Origin: Sedimenticola sp.
Lineage (GTDB): Bacteria; Pseudomonadota; Gammaproteobacteria; Chromatiales; Chromatiaceae
Direction of reading: 5' to 3'
Length of the DNA stretch: 64,000 bases
Assembly: GCA_026994195.1 (NCBI GenBank)
Contig: JALWRH010000037.1
Span: 1 to 64,000 of the forward strand
Positions 43,640 to 53,496 of the stretch are shown piece by piece. Made by a program: the position numbers and the translations under genes. Under the pieces are notes generated by a model that ran no database searches, was not told the DNA's origin, and worked only from the letters and a program-made list of their open reading frames with translations. Position 1 is the first letter of the stretch. Each line of letters starts with the position of its first letter.

Positions 43640-44082
43640 AACACGGTGATTCCCTGAAAACCGTGGCCCGGGTCGTTGGCAACAATGAACAGGAGATGGC
43701 CCGCCAAATGAGCCATTGCCGGATGAAAATGGAAAGGGATGAGCAGCAGCTTATGTCTTTACAACAGTATCGTGATCAGTATCTGGCCGAATTTCATGGG
43801 ACGGGGGGAGGCAGCCTGCATCCAGCACAACTCCAGGATTACCGGATTTTTCTCACGCGTTTGAATCAGGCCATTGATCAGCAACAGCAGGTATTGCAAG
43901 AAAGTCTCGCAGCTTTTGAAGCACTGAAGTTGCAGTGGCTGAAATTGCGTGGAGAGAGTAAGGCGTTGCAAAAACTTATTGCTAAGCGGCAGCAGCGTAG
44001 CTTGCTGGAGCAAGCCAGGGGTGAGCAGAAAGAACTGGATGAACGGGCTGGCTGGCTGTCCCGCAATAGCAGTCTTTTATGA
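43636..44082 (+). CDS. fliJ: flagellar export chaperone FliJ
   Basis: 148-aa coiled coil directly after fliI. Confidence 0.9.
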   Translation: MKHGDSLKTVARVVGNNEQEMARQMSHCRMKMERDEQQLMSLQQYRDQYLAEFHGTGGGSLHPAQLQDYRIFLTRLNQAIDQQQQVLQESLAAFEALKLQWLKLRGESKALQKLIAKRQQRSLLEQARGEQKELDERAGWLSRNSSLL

Positions 44083-44085
44083 TCC

Positions 44086-44337
44086 TTAACCCGAATATTT
44101 CATCCGGGAACGCGATGATCGTGCCGGGATCGGTGTTCAGGTGCGGATTTGCGATTGAATCAATAGCCCAAGCTATTGATGATTGAGCAAATACCGCAGA
44201 TGGGCGGCGAGACCAGTGCGAGGGCGCGTTCAGCCATGTCCGGTAACATTTTGCACTTTACTAATATTCCAGAACTCTCCATGAAATACAGCAAGTTAGA
44301 ATATTGTTCCAGCGACCGGGTGAAATGTTCGGGTTAA
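44086..44337 (+). repeat. 252-bp MITE-like element with 22-bp TIRs
   Basis: Left TTAACCCGAATATTTCATCCGG; right CCGGGTGAAATGTTCGGGTTAA (20/22 inverted complementarity); internal hairpin ATCAATAGC-CCAA-GCTATTGAT; no ORF. Confidence 0.75.
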
Positions 44338-44378
44338 CCCGAGAGTTCCACATCCTGGTGTAATTTCCGGTTTAGGAT

Positions 44379-47348
44379 TCAGGAACAGGCCACCATCCGT
44401 TTGTTTTCCCGTACTGCAAGGAAATGGTGCTGGGCCAAGGGTGGAATCTGGTCGGGCGTCACTGGCCTACTGAACAAATAACCCTGCACCAGATCGCATT
44501 CGGTTTCCTGGAGTACTTCCACTTCCTGATGGTGCTCCACACCTTCGGCTACCACTACATAACCAAGTGCGTGGGCCAGGTCGACGATGGATCGCAGCAA
44601 AATAGCTGAGTTAGCGTCAGCGAACATGTTGGAGATGAATACGCGGTCGATCTTCAGGCAGTCGATGGGCAGTGATTTCAAAGAGGAGAGGGAAGAGTAA
44701 CCTGTACCAAAATCGTCGATGCTGATGCGCACGCCCAGGTCCCGCAGTTTCTGGAATATGCCTGCATTGTTTTCAGTGGTTTGCACCACATTCTCGGTGA
44801 TTTCCAGTTCCAGACTGCTTGGTGAAAGGCCTGTATCTGCCAGTATGGCTTCCACGGTCGGCAACAGTGATGGATCGTTGAAGTGCAGTGGTGATATGTT
44901 GACAGCCATGCGCAGCTCCTGCATACCGCTTTCTTTCCAGCTCGCAACCTGATGGCAAGCCGTTCTCAGAACCCAGTCGCCAATAGATCGAATCATGCCG
45001 ATTTGTTCTGCCATATCGATGAACTGGCCTGGAGGCACCAGGCCTCTCTCGGGATGCTGCCAGCGGATGAGTGCTTCCACTCCCAGCATTTTTCCGTTTT
45101 TCAAATCGATTTGCGGTTGGTAGTGCAGGGTCAGCTGATCCAGCTCAATGGCTCTGCGCAGTTCCTGTTCTACGCGTAGCCGTTCCTCCGCCTCACGGGT
45201 GTGGGTTTTTTCGTAGAACACGTAGCGGTGCCGTCCCTGTTTCTTGGCGGCATACATAGCACTGTCGGCCGCCTTGAGAAGGCTGTTGAGATCCCGCCCA
45301 TCTTCCGGGTAGCGCGCAATACCGATACTGCAGCGGGGCCGCAGTTCTCCAGAAGCCAGGTTTACCGGGCGGTTGATGACTGACAGGCTGCGGCTGGCAA
45401 CTTCTTCAGCATCCCGTTGCTGATGAACCTGGTTTACCAGGATAAAGAATTCATCTCCGCTGATTCGCGCGATGAAATCGGTTTCCCGCACCACGGACTG
45501 CAGGCGTTGGGCAACAGCTTTGAGCAGTTGGTCTCCGACATCATGACCCAGACTGTCATTGATGTCTTTGAAACCGTCCAGGTCCAGGCAGAGAAGGGCA
45601 AACTTCTGATGATGCTTGCGTGCAGAATGAATGGTATCGTTCATGTATTCGTAGAAACAGGTGCGGCTGGCCAGGCCGGTAAGCTCATCGGAGTAGGCCA
45701 GCTGGTGCATTCTGCGCTCTGTTGCCTGTTTCTGAGTGATGTCCTGCACGGTTCCCAGCAGCACTTGTGTGGAGTTGGGTGCCATTCCCAGTTCCTGATG
45801 CACGGTGATGTTCGAACGTCCCTTGACGACCAGACGGTAGTTGAAAGGCTCCATGGTATCGCCTGCTGTTGTGGCGATAATTGCGCTGCGCAAGTAATTG
45901 CGGTCCTTGCTGTGAACATGCGCCAGATAGCGATCCAGTGAGTACTGCTGTTCTTCTGCAGGCAGATTGAGCATTGCCGCCAGGTTTTCCGAGATCTCCA
46001 GACTGTCTGATCGGGAGTCCCATCTCCAGTAACCCAGTCCGGCCATGCGCTGTGCGCTTAGAAGCTTTTCCTGGTTTTCTTTCAGTTTCTTGGCATTCTG
46101 ACTTGCACGCAACTGAAACCGGATGTGTTGCATCAGCAGCGGATAGTTGACCGGCTTGATGACAAAACCTGATGCGCCCGCTGCATAGGCTTTCTCCACG
46201 GATTCATTGTTGTCCAGTCCGGTTACCATGATAACTGGTGTATCTGACAGGGATGGAAACTTGAGCAGTCGAGTACAAACCTCGAAGCCATCCATGTTCT
46301 CCATGACAGCGTCCAGTAACAGAAGATCGGGTTGATGGCGCAATGCCATGGACAGGGCTTCTGTGCCATGACTGGCTTCCAGTACCTTGTATCCTGCTAC
46401 GGACAAAACATCACTGGTAGTCTGGCGGAAAACCGGATCATCATCGACCAATAACAGTTTTTCCCGGGAGGGCTGGGATGAATAGGGACGTGTTTCCTGG
46501 TTGAGCCCCGGGTGTTTCTGTAAAATCCTGCGAAGCGCATCTGCGGCGGGTTTCAGGCTGCTGTCCATTTTTCTGGCGAGCTCCACCAATTCTTCCCATT
46601 TTCCCGCCTGAGAGAGTTTTTCCAGCGTCCGGCAATCGTGAGCAAGTTCGTTGGCTCCAAGGGTTGCGCTGTAGTATTTCAGGTTGTGCGCCAGAAAACC
46701 GAGCTTCTTTCTGTCTCTGCGTCTCAGCGCTTCGCGAATGGCGCTCATGTCCTTTGGCGCTTGCTGCAGAAAATGCGTGATGGTTCGGTCGAGAATGGCG
46801 TTCCCTGTGTCCTGATCCAGTTCTCGCAGCCTTTCAATAGCCCTGCCATCCAGGATCTCACGATTGTTGGATGCCTCTGTTATCGCGAGCTGTTCCCGGG
46901 AGGAGCGCAGGTCGCATTCCTTGATCTGTAGCCAATGAGTAAGCTTTCTTATCAGGTCGGGTTTTTTCAGGGGTTTGTGCAGGAAGTCATCCATCCCTGC
47001 CGTCAGGCAAGCGTTTCTGGTCTTTTCGTCGTCAGACGCTGTGAGTGCAAGAATCGGTGTGGGGGAAATACCCGCAGCTTCTTCCATTTCACGGATTCTG
47101 GTGGTAGCTTCGAGGCCATTGATGCCCGGCATACGGTAATCCATGAGTATCAGGCTGTAGTCTTCTCTTGAAAAAGCCTGAACAGCCTCCTCTCCATTGC
47201 AGACGATATCCAGGTCGTAACCCAGAGAATTCAGCATGACTGTTGCTATCTGCTGGCTGACTTTGTTGTCTTCTGCCAACAGTATTTTGGCGGTGCCGCC
47301 TGACATATGCTGTTTCTCCAATCCGGTCTGAGGAGGATTCTTGTCCAT
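44379..47348 (-). CDS. REC-HPt-REC-PAS-GGDEF-EAL hybrid c-di-GMP signalling protein
   Basis: Start at MDKNPPQTGLEKQHMSGGTAKILLAEDNKVSQ; HPt HNLKYYSATLGA; second REC KLLLVDDDPVFRQT; SGDEF; EALIRWQHP and DDFGTGYSS. Confidence 0.92.
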   Translation of the reverse strand: MDKNPPQTGLEKQHMSGGTAKILLAEDNKVSQQIATVMLNSLGYDLDIVCNGEEAVQAFSREDYSLILMDYRMPGINGLEATTRIREMEEAAGISPTPILALTASDDEKTRNACLTAGMDDFLHKPLKKPDLIRKLTHWLQIKECDLRSSREQLAITEASNNREILDGRAIERLRELDQDTGNAILDRTITHFLQQAPKDMSAIREALRRRDRKKLGFLAHNLKYYSATLGANELAHDCRTLEKLSQAGKWEELVELARKMDSSLKPAADALRRILQKHPGLNQETRPYSSQPSREKLLLVDDDPVFRQTTSDVLSVAGYKVLEASHGTEALSMALRHQPDLLLLDAVMENMDGFEVCTRLLKFPSLSDTPVIMVTGLDNNESVEKAYAAGASGFVIKPVNYPLLMQHIRFQLRASQNAKKLKENQEKLLSAQRMAGLGYWRWDSRSDSLEISENLAAMLNLPAEEQQYSLDRYLAHVHSKDRNYLRSAIIATTAGDTMEPFNYRLVVKGRSNITVHQELGMAPNSTQVLLGTVQDITQKQATERRMHQLAYSDELTGLASRTCFYEYMNDTIHSARKHHQKFALLCLDLDGFKDINDSLGHDVGDQLLKAVAQRLQSVVRETDFIARISGDEFFILVNQVHQQRDAEEVASRSLSVINRPVNLASGELRPRCSIGIARYPEDGRDLNSLLKAADSAMYAAKKQGRHRYVFYEKTHTREAEERLRVEQELRRAIELDQLTLHYQPQIDLKNGKMLGVEALIRWQHPERGLVPPGQFIDMAEQIGMIRSIGDWVLRTACHQVASWKESGMQELRMAVNISPLHFNDPSLLPTVEAILADTGLSPSSLELEITENVVQTTENNAGIFQKLRDLGVRISIDDFGTGYSSLSSLKSLPIDCLKIDRVFISNMFADANSAILLRSIVDLAHALGYVVVAEGVEHHQEVEVLQETECDLVQGYLFSRPVTPDQIPPLAQHHFLAVRENKRMVACS

Positions 47349-47417
47349 GATGCTGCGCCCGTAGCTGTGGTGTGTGTTTCTTACTGTTAACAGAACAAAT
47401 GTTGTTGCCCGAAGAGA

Positions 47418-47444
47418 TAGTCGGCCGCATCTGTACTTCCTTAA
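47418..47444 (-). promoter_or_regulatory. sigma28-like promoter for the GGDEF-EAL gene
   Basis: Minus strand TTAAGGAA-N11-GCCGACTA; good -10, weak -35, correct 11-nt spacing. Confidence 0.4.
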
Positions 47445-47515
47445 GGCTCCTGGTGTGGAGAAAGAAGACGGTACGGCCAGGAGTGGTTGGCCAGATTTCC
47501 CGATTACTGAGGGGT

Positions 47516-47531
47516 TGGCATCGATATTGCA
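47516..47531 (+). promoter_or_regulatory. sigma54 promoter for fliK
   Basis: TGGCATCGATATTGCA; good match with correct spacing; 42 nt before the fliK start. Confidence 0.7.
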
Positions 47532-47572
47532 GTAATGTGTGAAGACACCATCAACAATTGCGGAGCAGTGGG

Positions 47573-49375
47573 ATGAATATTTCGTTTGCGGGACTTGGCC
47601 TGTCGGATTCCATGGAAGGAAACAGCAGTGCTTCAATGGGAACAGGCGAATACAAATTCATGTTGTCAAAGGACAATGCGCTTACTACTGTACTTGAAGG
47701 GGGATTTTCAGGCGCCTACCGTTATGCTCTGGGGTTGGAGAGTGGCGCAGCCAGGTCTGCTGTGAAGCTACCGGCAGCTTTGCCGCCGACCGGCAAACAT
47801 TTGCCGTTGCAGGAGGGCTCTGGCAGTGGGGAGCATAGTGATGCTTCTGCAAGTGTATTTGAATTTGCTACTGATGCATCCTTGATGCTGGAAGAGGATG
47901 ATGGTACAGATGATCAGTCTTTGGCGGATATCACTGATGCTTGGACGGGAGATCTTCCCCGGATGAAGAGCGATGATTCCCCTTGGATTATTCCCATTCA
48001 GCCTATGGAAAGCCACAGAATACCCGTGACAGGTCTGTCTGGCACACTATCCAACAGTCGTTCGGGAGCAGAAGCTTCCCAGGATCAGCCGCTTTCCTGG
48101 AACAATGCAACATTTCTCCCGATTCAGGGTGCTTCTGATATGAATGGTGACTACCTGGTGCAGAAGCCAGGGCAGAATCCTGACGGACAGCCGTTTGAAA
48201 GGGCTTCTGTGTTGTCCATGCTTCCGCTGAACTCCTCATCCAGGGCCACATCATTGCCGGAAACGGCCTTTGATGGCCCCGCAAATGCCGATTCCGGTAT
48301 AAGAGCGCTTCAAGGGAATGAGGGAATTTCTTTTATGGAACAGACAAGGCACCGCGAAGCTGCCCCGACCGCAGGGGTTCCTGCACAAAAAATGTACGGT
48401 GAAAATACCAGCCCCCTGTCATCCTTCGTCTCCAAAGACATTCATATGTTGCCGACTGGAGAACAGGCAAACCGGCAGCATGATCCTTCTCCTTCCCGCT
48501 CCGCCCACAAACTGGTGCCTGAGCCTGCATTGATGTCCTTGGCTGCCGACGCAGTTAAAAAGGTGATGGACGCTTCTCCCCGGCGTGAAATACCCGTTGC
48601 TGCCCAAGCAACTGGCGTTTCTTTCGCTTTAGCGGGGCAGAACCTGCCAGGCGGAAGAAAGAACATCCCCATCAAGGCCACCGGCGTAAAACAGAAAAGC
48701 TTTCACAATGCTACTACGCAACCCATGACCTTAGGAAAACAACAGCCCGAACAGGAGCCGGGGCCACGGTTTGTCATCCCTGCTGGCGAAGACAGCAGGA
48801 AGCCTGGTGTGTCCTTGGGTTCACAGCCAGGCACGGAAAGTGGCATGCCTGCGTTGGTAGCAAGACAGTCATCTCCACAAGGTGGCCCAGCCTACACTGT
48901 TCCGCAGGCGGGAATTGCCCCCAGGCAGCAGGAGATCGGAGTGCCTCTGGGTCACGAGGCCTGGGAGCAGAATCTGGCCAATCAGGTACTTCAGGCGGGA
49001 AAAAAGCAGCTTCGCCAGTTGCATATCAAACTGAACCCATCCCACCTTGGCAGTCTTGACATCAAACTGCGTGTGGAAGGCGATTCGGCCAATATTGCTT
49101 TTTCCAGCCAGCATGCAGCCGTTCGTGATGCGGTGGAGGCGAGTCTGCCCCGGTTGAGGGAGATGTTTGCTGCTACCGGAATGAATCTTGGTGATGTCGA
49201 TGTTGGTGGACAGGATACTGCACACGGCCAGCAGCAGGAGCCGCAGGATGGTCACTTCACCACAGGGCCAATGTCCCCAGTGATGGAAAAAGAGGATCAT
49301 TCCCCCATATCGGATACGGGCCGGCGTTCATCAAAGCGAGGTGCTGGAGAGCCAGGTCTGGATTTCTACGCCTGA
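47573..49375 (+). CDS. fliK: flagellar hook-length control protein FliK
   Basis: 601 aa; C-terminal Flg_hook domain LRQLHIKLNPSHLGSLDIKLRVEGDSANIAFSSQHAAVRDAVEASLPRLREMF. Confidence 0.93.
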   Translation: MNISFAGLGLSDSMEGNSSASMGTGEYKFMLSKDNALTTVLEGGFSGAYRYALGLESGAARSAVKLPAALPPTGKHLPLQEGSGSGEHSDASASVFEFATDASLMLEEDDGTDDQSLADITDAWTGDLPRMKSDDSPWIIPIQPMESHRIPVTGLSGTLSNSRSGAEASQDQPLSWNNATFLPIQGASDMNGDYLVQKPGQNPDGQPFERASVLSMLPLNSSSRATSLPETAFDGPANADSGIRALQGNEGISFMEQTRHREAAPTAGVPAQKMYGENTSPLSSFVSKDIHMLPTGEQANRQHDPSPSRSAHKLVPEPALMSLAADAVKKVMDASPRREIPVAAQATGVSFALAGQNLPGGRKNIPIKATGVKQKSFHNATTQPMTLGKQQPEQEPGPRFVIPAGEDSRKPGVSLGSQPGTESGMPALVARQSSPQGGPAYTVPQAGIAPRQQEIGVPLGHEAWEQNLANQVLQAGKKQLRQLHIKLNPSHLGSLDIKLRVEGDSANIAFSSQHAAVRDAVEASLPRLREMFAATGMNLGDVDVGGQDTAHGQQQEPQDGHFTTGPMSPVMEKEDHSPISDTGRRSSKRGAGEPGLDFYA

Positions 49376-49845
49376 CCGGATGCTGAAGACGTCTGCACAT
49401 TGTCCCTTGGCCTACACGCTGTAAAAGAATTCCATCGCGCCACCCATTGTTGATCCCGGCAACAACAAGGGGCTACCCGTGTGGGCTGGAGTCCAGGGGC
49501 ACCCTTGTACGTCTTCAGACATTCCCATGGCAGTTCCCGGGAGAGACGGGTAAATGACGGAGCAGCCCGGCCAATCTGTCAAGTATCTGGCATCCAGGAT
49601 GACAACAATTCAGCGCGGATGCAGGAGCATCAGTGCAGCCAGCCGTTTGCAGTGTTGCCAGGCAACAGTTTGAAAGGCTGACTGCCGGGCATGGGGAGTC
49701 TCTTTATAGGGGCAAATAAATATATTAATCAATAAGTTAAATTGCACTGTCGGCAGCATTCCTGCCAAATGTCTTTCTCATGCCACGAATCCCAGGAAGG
49801 TATTTCTGTCGGTGGAAGAGAGGATAACTCGTGGCACAACACAGT

Positions 49846-49861
49846 TGGCACGACTCATGCA
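49846..49861 (+). promoter_or_regulatory. sigma54 promoter for the fliLMNOPQR operon
   Basis: TGGCACGACTCATGCA; good match with correct spacing. Confidence 0.72.
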
Positions 49862-49902
49862 TCTGAATCTATGTGATTGCAACTACATAGAAAGGGCTGA
49901 CC

Positions 49903-50454
49903 GTGGCAAAGAAAGAAGATCTGGATCTGGATGTAGAGGGTAAAGGCAAGAAATCCTCCAAGCTCAAACTCATCGTTATCCTGCTAGCAGGAATTCTTGT
50001 TCTGGGTGGAGGCGGTGGCGCTGCCTGGTATTTCCTGATGATGAAAGGCGATGCCGGGGCAGGGGATGTCGATGCGGGGGTAGAGGCGGTACAAGAACCT
50101 GCTGCCAGGAAGAAGAGAAAGAAAAGAAGTAACGAACCCCCGTTGTTCAGCGGCCTGGATCCTGCTTTCGTTGTAAGTTTCAAGGATCAGAGCCAGGCCC
50201 GGTTCATGCAGCTGAGCGTGGAACTGATGTCCAGAGATCCCGAGGTGATCGAAGCCGTGGATCAGTACAAGCCCATGCTGCGCAACAATCTGCTGCTGCT
50301 GTTCAGCTCCCAGGAATACAAAGATGTCATTACTCGCGAGGGTAAGGAAAAACTGCTGAAGGAGTCTCTGGAAGAGGTGAACAACACCTTGTACCAAGAG
50401 GCTGGCATCGACGGCGTTGAAGCCGTGTATTTTACGGCATTCGTGGCCCAGTAA
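49903..50454 (+). CDS. fliL: flagellar basal body protein FliL
   Basis: 183 aa, GTG start; single TM segment, C-terminal RNNLLLLFSSQEYKDVITREGKEKLLKESLEEVN. Confidence 0.93.
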   Translation: MAKKEDLDLDVEGKGKKSSKLKLIVILLAGILVLGGGGGAAWYFLMMKGDAGAGDVDAGVEAVQEPAARKKRKKRSNEPPLFSGLDPAFVVSFKDQSQARFMQLSVELMSRDPEVIEAVDQYKPMLRNNLLLLFSSQEYKDVITREGKEKLLKESLEEVNNTLYQEAGIDGVEAVYFTAFVAQ

Positions 50455-50459
50455 CTCCA

Positions 50460-51479
50460 ATGACAGACCACAGCGTACTTTCCCAGGATGAAATCGATGC
50501 CCTTCTGGTAGGGGTCGAAAGCGGCAAGGTCGAAGCAGGTACGGGCCTGCCCGAAGCAAATGCCGAAATCCAGTCCTTTGATTTCAATGAGCAAGAGTAC
50601 TTGCCAAGAAATCAGTTGCCGGTGCTGGATACCGTTCATCAACGCTTTGTCCGGCATTTTACCATCAGCCTGTACCGCCTTCTGAAGCACACCCCGGTAA
50701 TGGCACTGGGCGAACCCAGGCTCATCAAGTACGCGGAATACATGGACAGCCTGGATATGCCCTCCAGCATCAATCTGCTCCAAGTTTCCCCTCTGGTGGG
50801 ACAAATGCTCCTGGTCATGGATGCCAAGCTGGTATTCATTGCAGTGGACAATTATTTCGGTGGTGAAGGGCGTTTTCAAAGTGGTCGTGTAAGCGCTGAA
50901 TTCACGCCCACAGAACGAAGAGTGATACAGCTCATCATCGACCTGGCAATGGACGACATGAGCAAAGCATGGGCACCGGTGGCGTCTCTGGAGTTCGAGT
51001 TCAACAAGCTCGAAACCAACCCCCACTTCGTAAACATCACAACCCCGTCGGAACTGGTGGCTGTTACCAGCATAGAAATCAACCTGGGCGGAGGCGGGGG
51101 TGTTTTTGAACTTGCCATGCCCCTCAACATGCTGGAGCCCATCAGGGATCGTCTTGAGCCGGGTATGCCTTCTGTGGAAGACAAGGGTGACAGTGCATGG
51201 CTCAAGGCGCTGCAGGCTGACCTGCTCAAGGTCAAGGTCGAGCTGGACAGCAACCTGGTGGAGGTGCCAAAGAGCCTGGGAGAGATTCTGAGACTGCAGC
51301 CGGGCGATGTCATACCCATCGACCTGGAAGACAGCGTCAACCTCAGGGCAGCGGGAGTGCCGGTGATTCAGGGGGCTTTTGGCATCGCAAAAGGCAGAAA
51401 CGCCATCAAGATACTGGAACCGCTGTCTCACACGCGGTTGCAGGCAAAGCATCAAAGCACAGGAGTTGAACATGAGTGA
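50460..51479 (+). CDS. fliM: flagellar motor switch protein FliM
   Basis: 339 aa; VLSQDEIDALLVGVESG EIDALL motif. Confidence 0.98.
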   Translation: MTDHSVLSQDEIDALLVGVESGKVEAGTGLPEANAEIQSFDFNEQEYLPRNQLPVLDTVHQRFVRHFTISLYRLLKHTPVMALGEPRLIKYAEYMDSLDMPSSINLLQVSPLVGQMLLVMDAKLVFIAVDNYFGGEGRFQSGRVSAEFTPTERRVIQLIIDLAMDDMSKAWAPVASLEFEFNKLETNPHFVNITTPSELVAVTSIEINLGGGGGVFELAMPLNMLEPIRDRLEPGMPSVEDKGDSAWLKALQADLLKVKVELDSNLVEVPKSLGEILRLQPGDVIPIDLEDSVNLRAAGVPVIQGAFGIAKGRNAIKILEPLSHTRLQAKHQSTGVEHE

Positions 51480-51936
51480 GCAAGCAGCCACAACAGCGGC
51501 AGAATCGGAATCTCTGCCAGAAGCGGAAGTGCCGCCGAAGATGGAGGCCGGTGCAGAAGACACGCCGTTGCCGCCAGATGCAGAGGAAACAGCGTCGGGT
51601 GTTCAGGCCAGCCAAGAGGAATACCGGAATGCTGAGTTCGATGCCCTGGAGAATGAGGAAGACATGGAAGGCATCGAGCCGAATCTCGATGTCATTCTCA
51701 ATATTCCCGTGACCCTTTCCATGCAGATCGGCACGACGCAGATGACCATCGAAGAACTGATGCGTCTGAACCGGGGGTCCGTGGTCAAACTGGACCGGAT
51801 GGCGGGTGAACCCATGGATGTGCTGGTCAACGGCACCTTGATCGCTCATGGAGAAGTGGTGGTTGTGAATGACAAGTTCGGGATACGTCTTCTGGATGTC
51901 ATCAGCCCTGCGGAAAGAGTCAAGAAACTGCGATAG
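51472..51936 (+). CDS. fliN: flagellar motor switch protein FliN
   Basis: C-terminal SpoA domain LDVILNIPVTLSMQIGTTQMTIEELMRLNRGSVVKLDRMAGEPMDVLVNGTLIAHGEVVVV. Confidence 0.97.
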   Translation: MSEQAATTAAESESLPEAEVPPKMEAGAEDTPLPPDAEETASGVQASQEEYRNAEFDALENEEDMEGIEPNLDVILNIPVTLSMQIGTTQMTIEELMRLNRGSVVKLDRMAGEPMDVLVNGTLIAHGEVVVVNDKFGIRLLDVISPAERVKKLR

Positions 51937-51947
51937 GGAACGGGAGC

Positions 51948-52370
51948 ATGGGGCTGTTTTCATACACGGGCTTGATGCCCGAAGTGCCGGGGAAAGGTGG
52001 CGATCTCCTTGGAAATGCCGTGGCCGGATCAGGCATGGATGTTGGACAACAACTGATCCAGGTGCTTGGCAGTCTCGGTGTCGTACTGGCTCTTGTGCTG
52101 GTCCTTGCCTGGCTGACCAGGCGGCTTTCCAGATCCCGGACATTGCAGGCAAGAGGTTTGCGGCTTATGGGCGGCATCTCTCTGGGCGGCAAGGAACGGA
52201 TTGTCCTGGTCCAGGTGGGAGAGCAACAACTGCTGGTAGGCGTGGCGCCGGGCAGCCTCCGCACCTTGCATGTGCTGGATCAGCCCCTGGAGGGAGCAGT
52301 GACGGATGCTGGCGGATTCGGAGAGAAGATCTCTGAACTGCTGGAGAAGACACAGAGCAAGGAGAGCTGA
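51948..52370 (+). CDS. fliO: flagellar biosynthesis protein FliO
   Basis: 140 aa; single TM then [30 protein letters not shown]. Confidence 0.92.
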   Translation: MGLFSYTGLMPEVPGKGGDLLGNAVAGSGMDVGQQLIQVLGSLGVVLALVLVLAWLTRRLSRSRTLQARGLRLMGGISLGGKERIVLVQVGEQQLLVGVAPGSLRTLHVLDQPLEGAVTDAGGFGEKISELLEKTQSKES

Positions 52371-52371
52371 T

Positions 52372-53163
52372 ATGTGGATGCCGTTTTCTTCTGCAGCCAG
52401 AACCGCCGTCATGAGCCGGAAAGTTATTCTGCTGCTGGCTGTCCTGGGGATGGTGCTGGTGTATGGCGGCGCCGCAGAAGCACAAGGGGGTTTTGCTGCC
52501 GTCACCGTGACGCCGGGCACAGGCGGTGCAAAGACCTACAGCGTGAGCATACAGATCCTGTTGCTCATGACGGTTCTGAGCCTGTTGCCGGCTGCCCTCA
52601 TCATGATGACCTCCTTTACCAGGGTGATCATTGTTCTTGCCATATTGCGGCAGGCTCTGGGTACAGCGCAGACACCCTCCAACCAGATTCTCATCGGCCT
52701 CTCACTGTTTCTTTCCATATTTATCATGGCGCCGGTGTTCGAGCAGTCCTATGACACGGGTCTCAAACCCTACCTGGATGACCAGATGGCTGCAGAACAG
52801 GCCCTGGAGAATGCAGCCAGCCCGTTTCGGCGCTTCATGCTGGATCAGACCCGGCAGGCAGACCTGTTGATGTTCACGCGCATCTCCGGGCGCAGCAGTC
52901 TGCCTTCTCGTGATGAGGTGCCGTTTTCCCTGTTGTTGCCCGCATTTGTCACCAGTGAGCTGAAAACCGCTTTCCAGATCGGTTTCCTGATCTTTCTTCC
53001 TTTCCTGGTCATCGATCTAGTGGTGGCCAGTGTTCTCATGGCCATGGGCATGATGATGCTGTCTCCCATGATCATCTCCCTGCCATTCAAACTCATGCTG
53101 TTCGTACTGGTAGATGGGTGGTCTTTGATTATGGGAACCCTGGCGTCCAGTTTTTACATGTAG
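52372..53163 (+). CDS. fliP: flagellar export protein FliP
   Basis: [52 protein letters not shown]. Confidence 0.98.
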   Translation: MWMPFSSAARTAVMSRKVILLLAVLGMVLVYGGAAEAQGGFAAVTVTPGTGGAKTYSVSIQILLLMTVLSLLPAALIMMTSFTRVIIVLAILRQALGTAQTPSNQILIGLSLFLSIFIMAPVFEQSYDTGLKPYLDDQMAAEQALENAASPFRRFMLDQTRQADLLMFTRISGRSSLPSRDEVPFSLLLPAFVTSELKTAFQIGFLIFLPFLVIDLVVASVLMAMGMMMLSPMIISLPFKLMLFVLVDGWSLIMGTLASSFYM

Positions 53164-53215
53164 AGGAGATGAATCTTGTGATGACAACAGGCAGAACAGC
53201 AGCGCAGGCCAGGTC

Positions 53216-53491
53216 ATGACGCCGGAAACCATTCTTGGGGTCGGCCAAAATGCCCTTACAGTGACCATCATGCTGGCAGCGCCCCTGCTGCTTTCAGCCC
53301 TGGTGATCGGCTTGCTCATTGGCGTGCTGCAGGCAGCCACCCAGATACAGGAAATGACACTGAGCTTCATCCCAAAGCTCATGGTGCTGGTGCTGGCGCT
53401 GGTGGTGGCCGGCCCCTGGATGCTGGGGTTGATCACCGATTTCACCATTCAACTGTTTCACAGTATTCCGGATCTGGTGGGAGGCGGCTGA
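53216..53491 (+). CDS. fliQ: flagellar export protein FliQ
   Basis: 91 aa; LIGVLQAATQIQEMTLSFIPKL. Confidence 0.98.
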   Translation: MTPETILGVGQNALTVTIMLAAPLLLSALVIGLLIGVLQAATQIQEMTLSFIPKLMVLVLALVVAGPWMLGLITDFTIQLFHSIPDLVGGG

Positions 53492-53496
53492 GCGGC

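Noticed and set aside
50262-51563. 433-aa minus-strand ORF opposite fliL/fliM
   Set aside because: Antisense shadow of confidently assigned FliL and FliM; composition (His/Gln/Leu-rich) typical of spurious frames.
53169-53219. 16-codon ORF before fliQ whose TGA overlaps the fliQ ATG
   Set aside because: The AGGAG is directly adjacent to the ATG with no usable spacing; probably chance.
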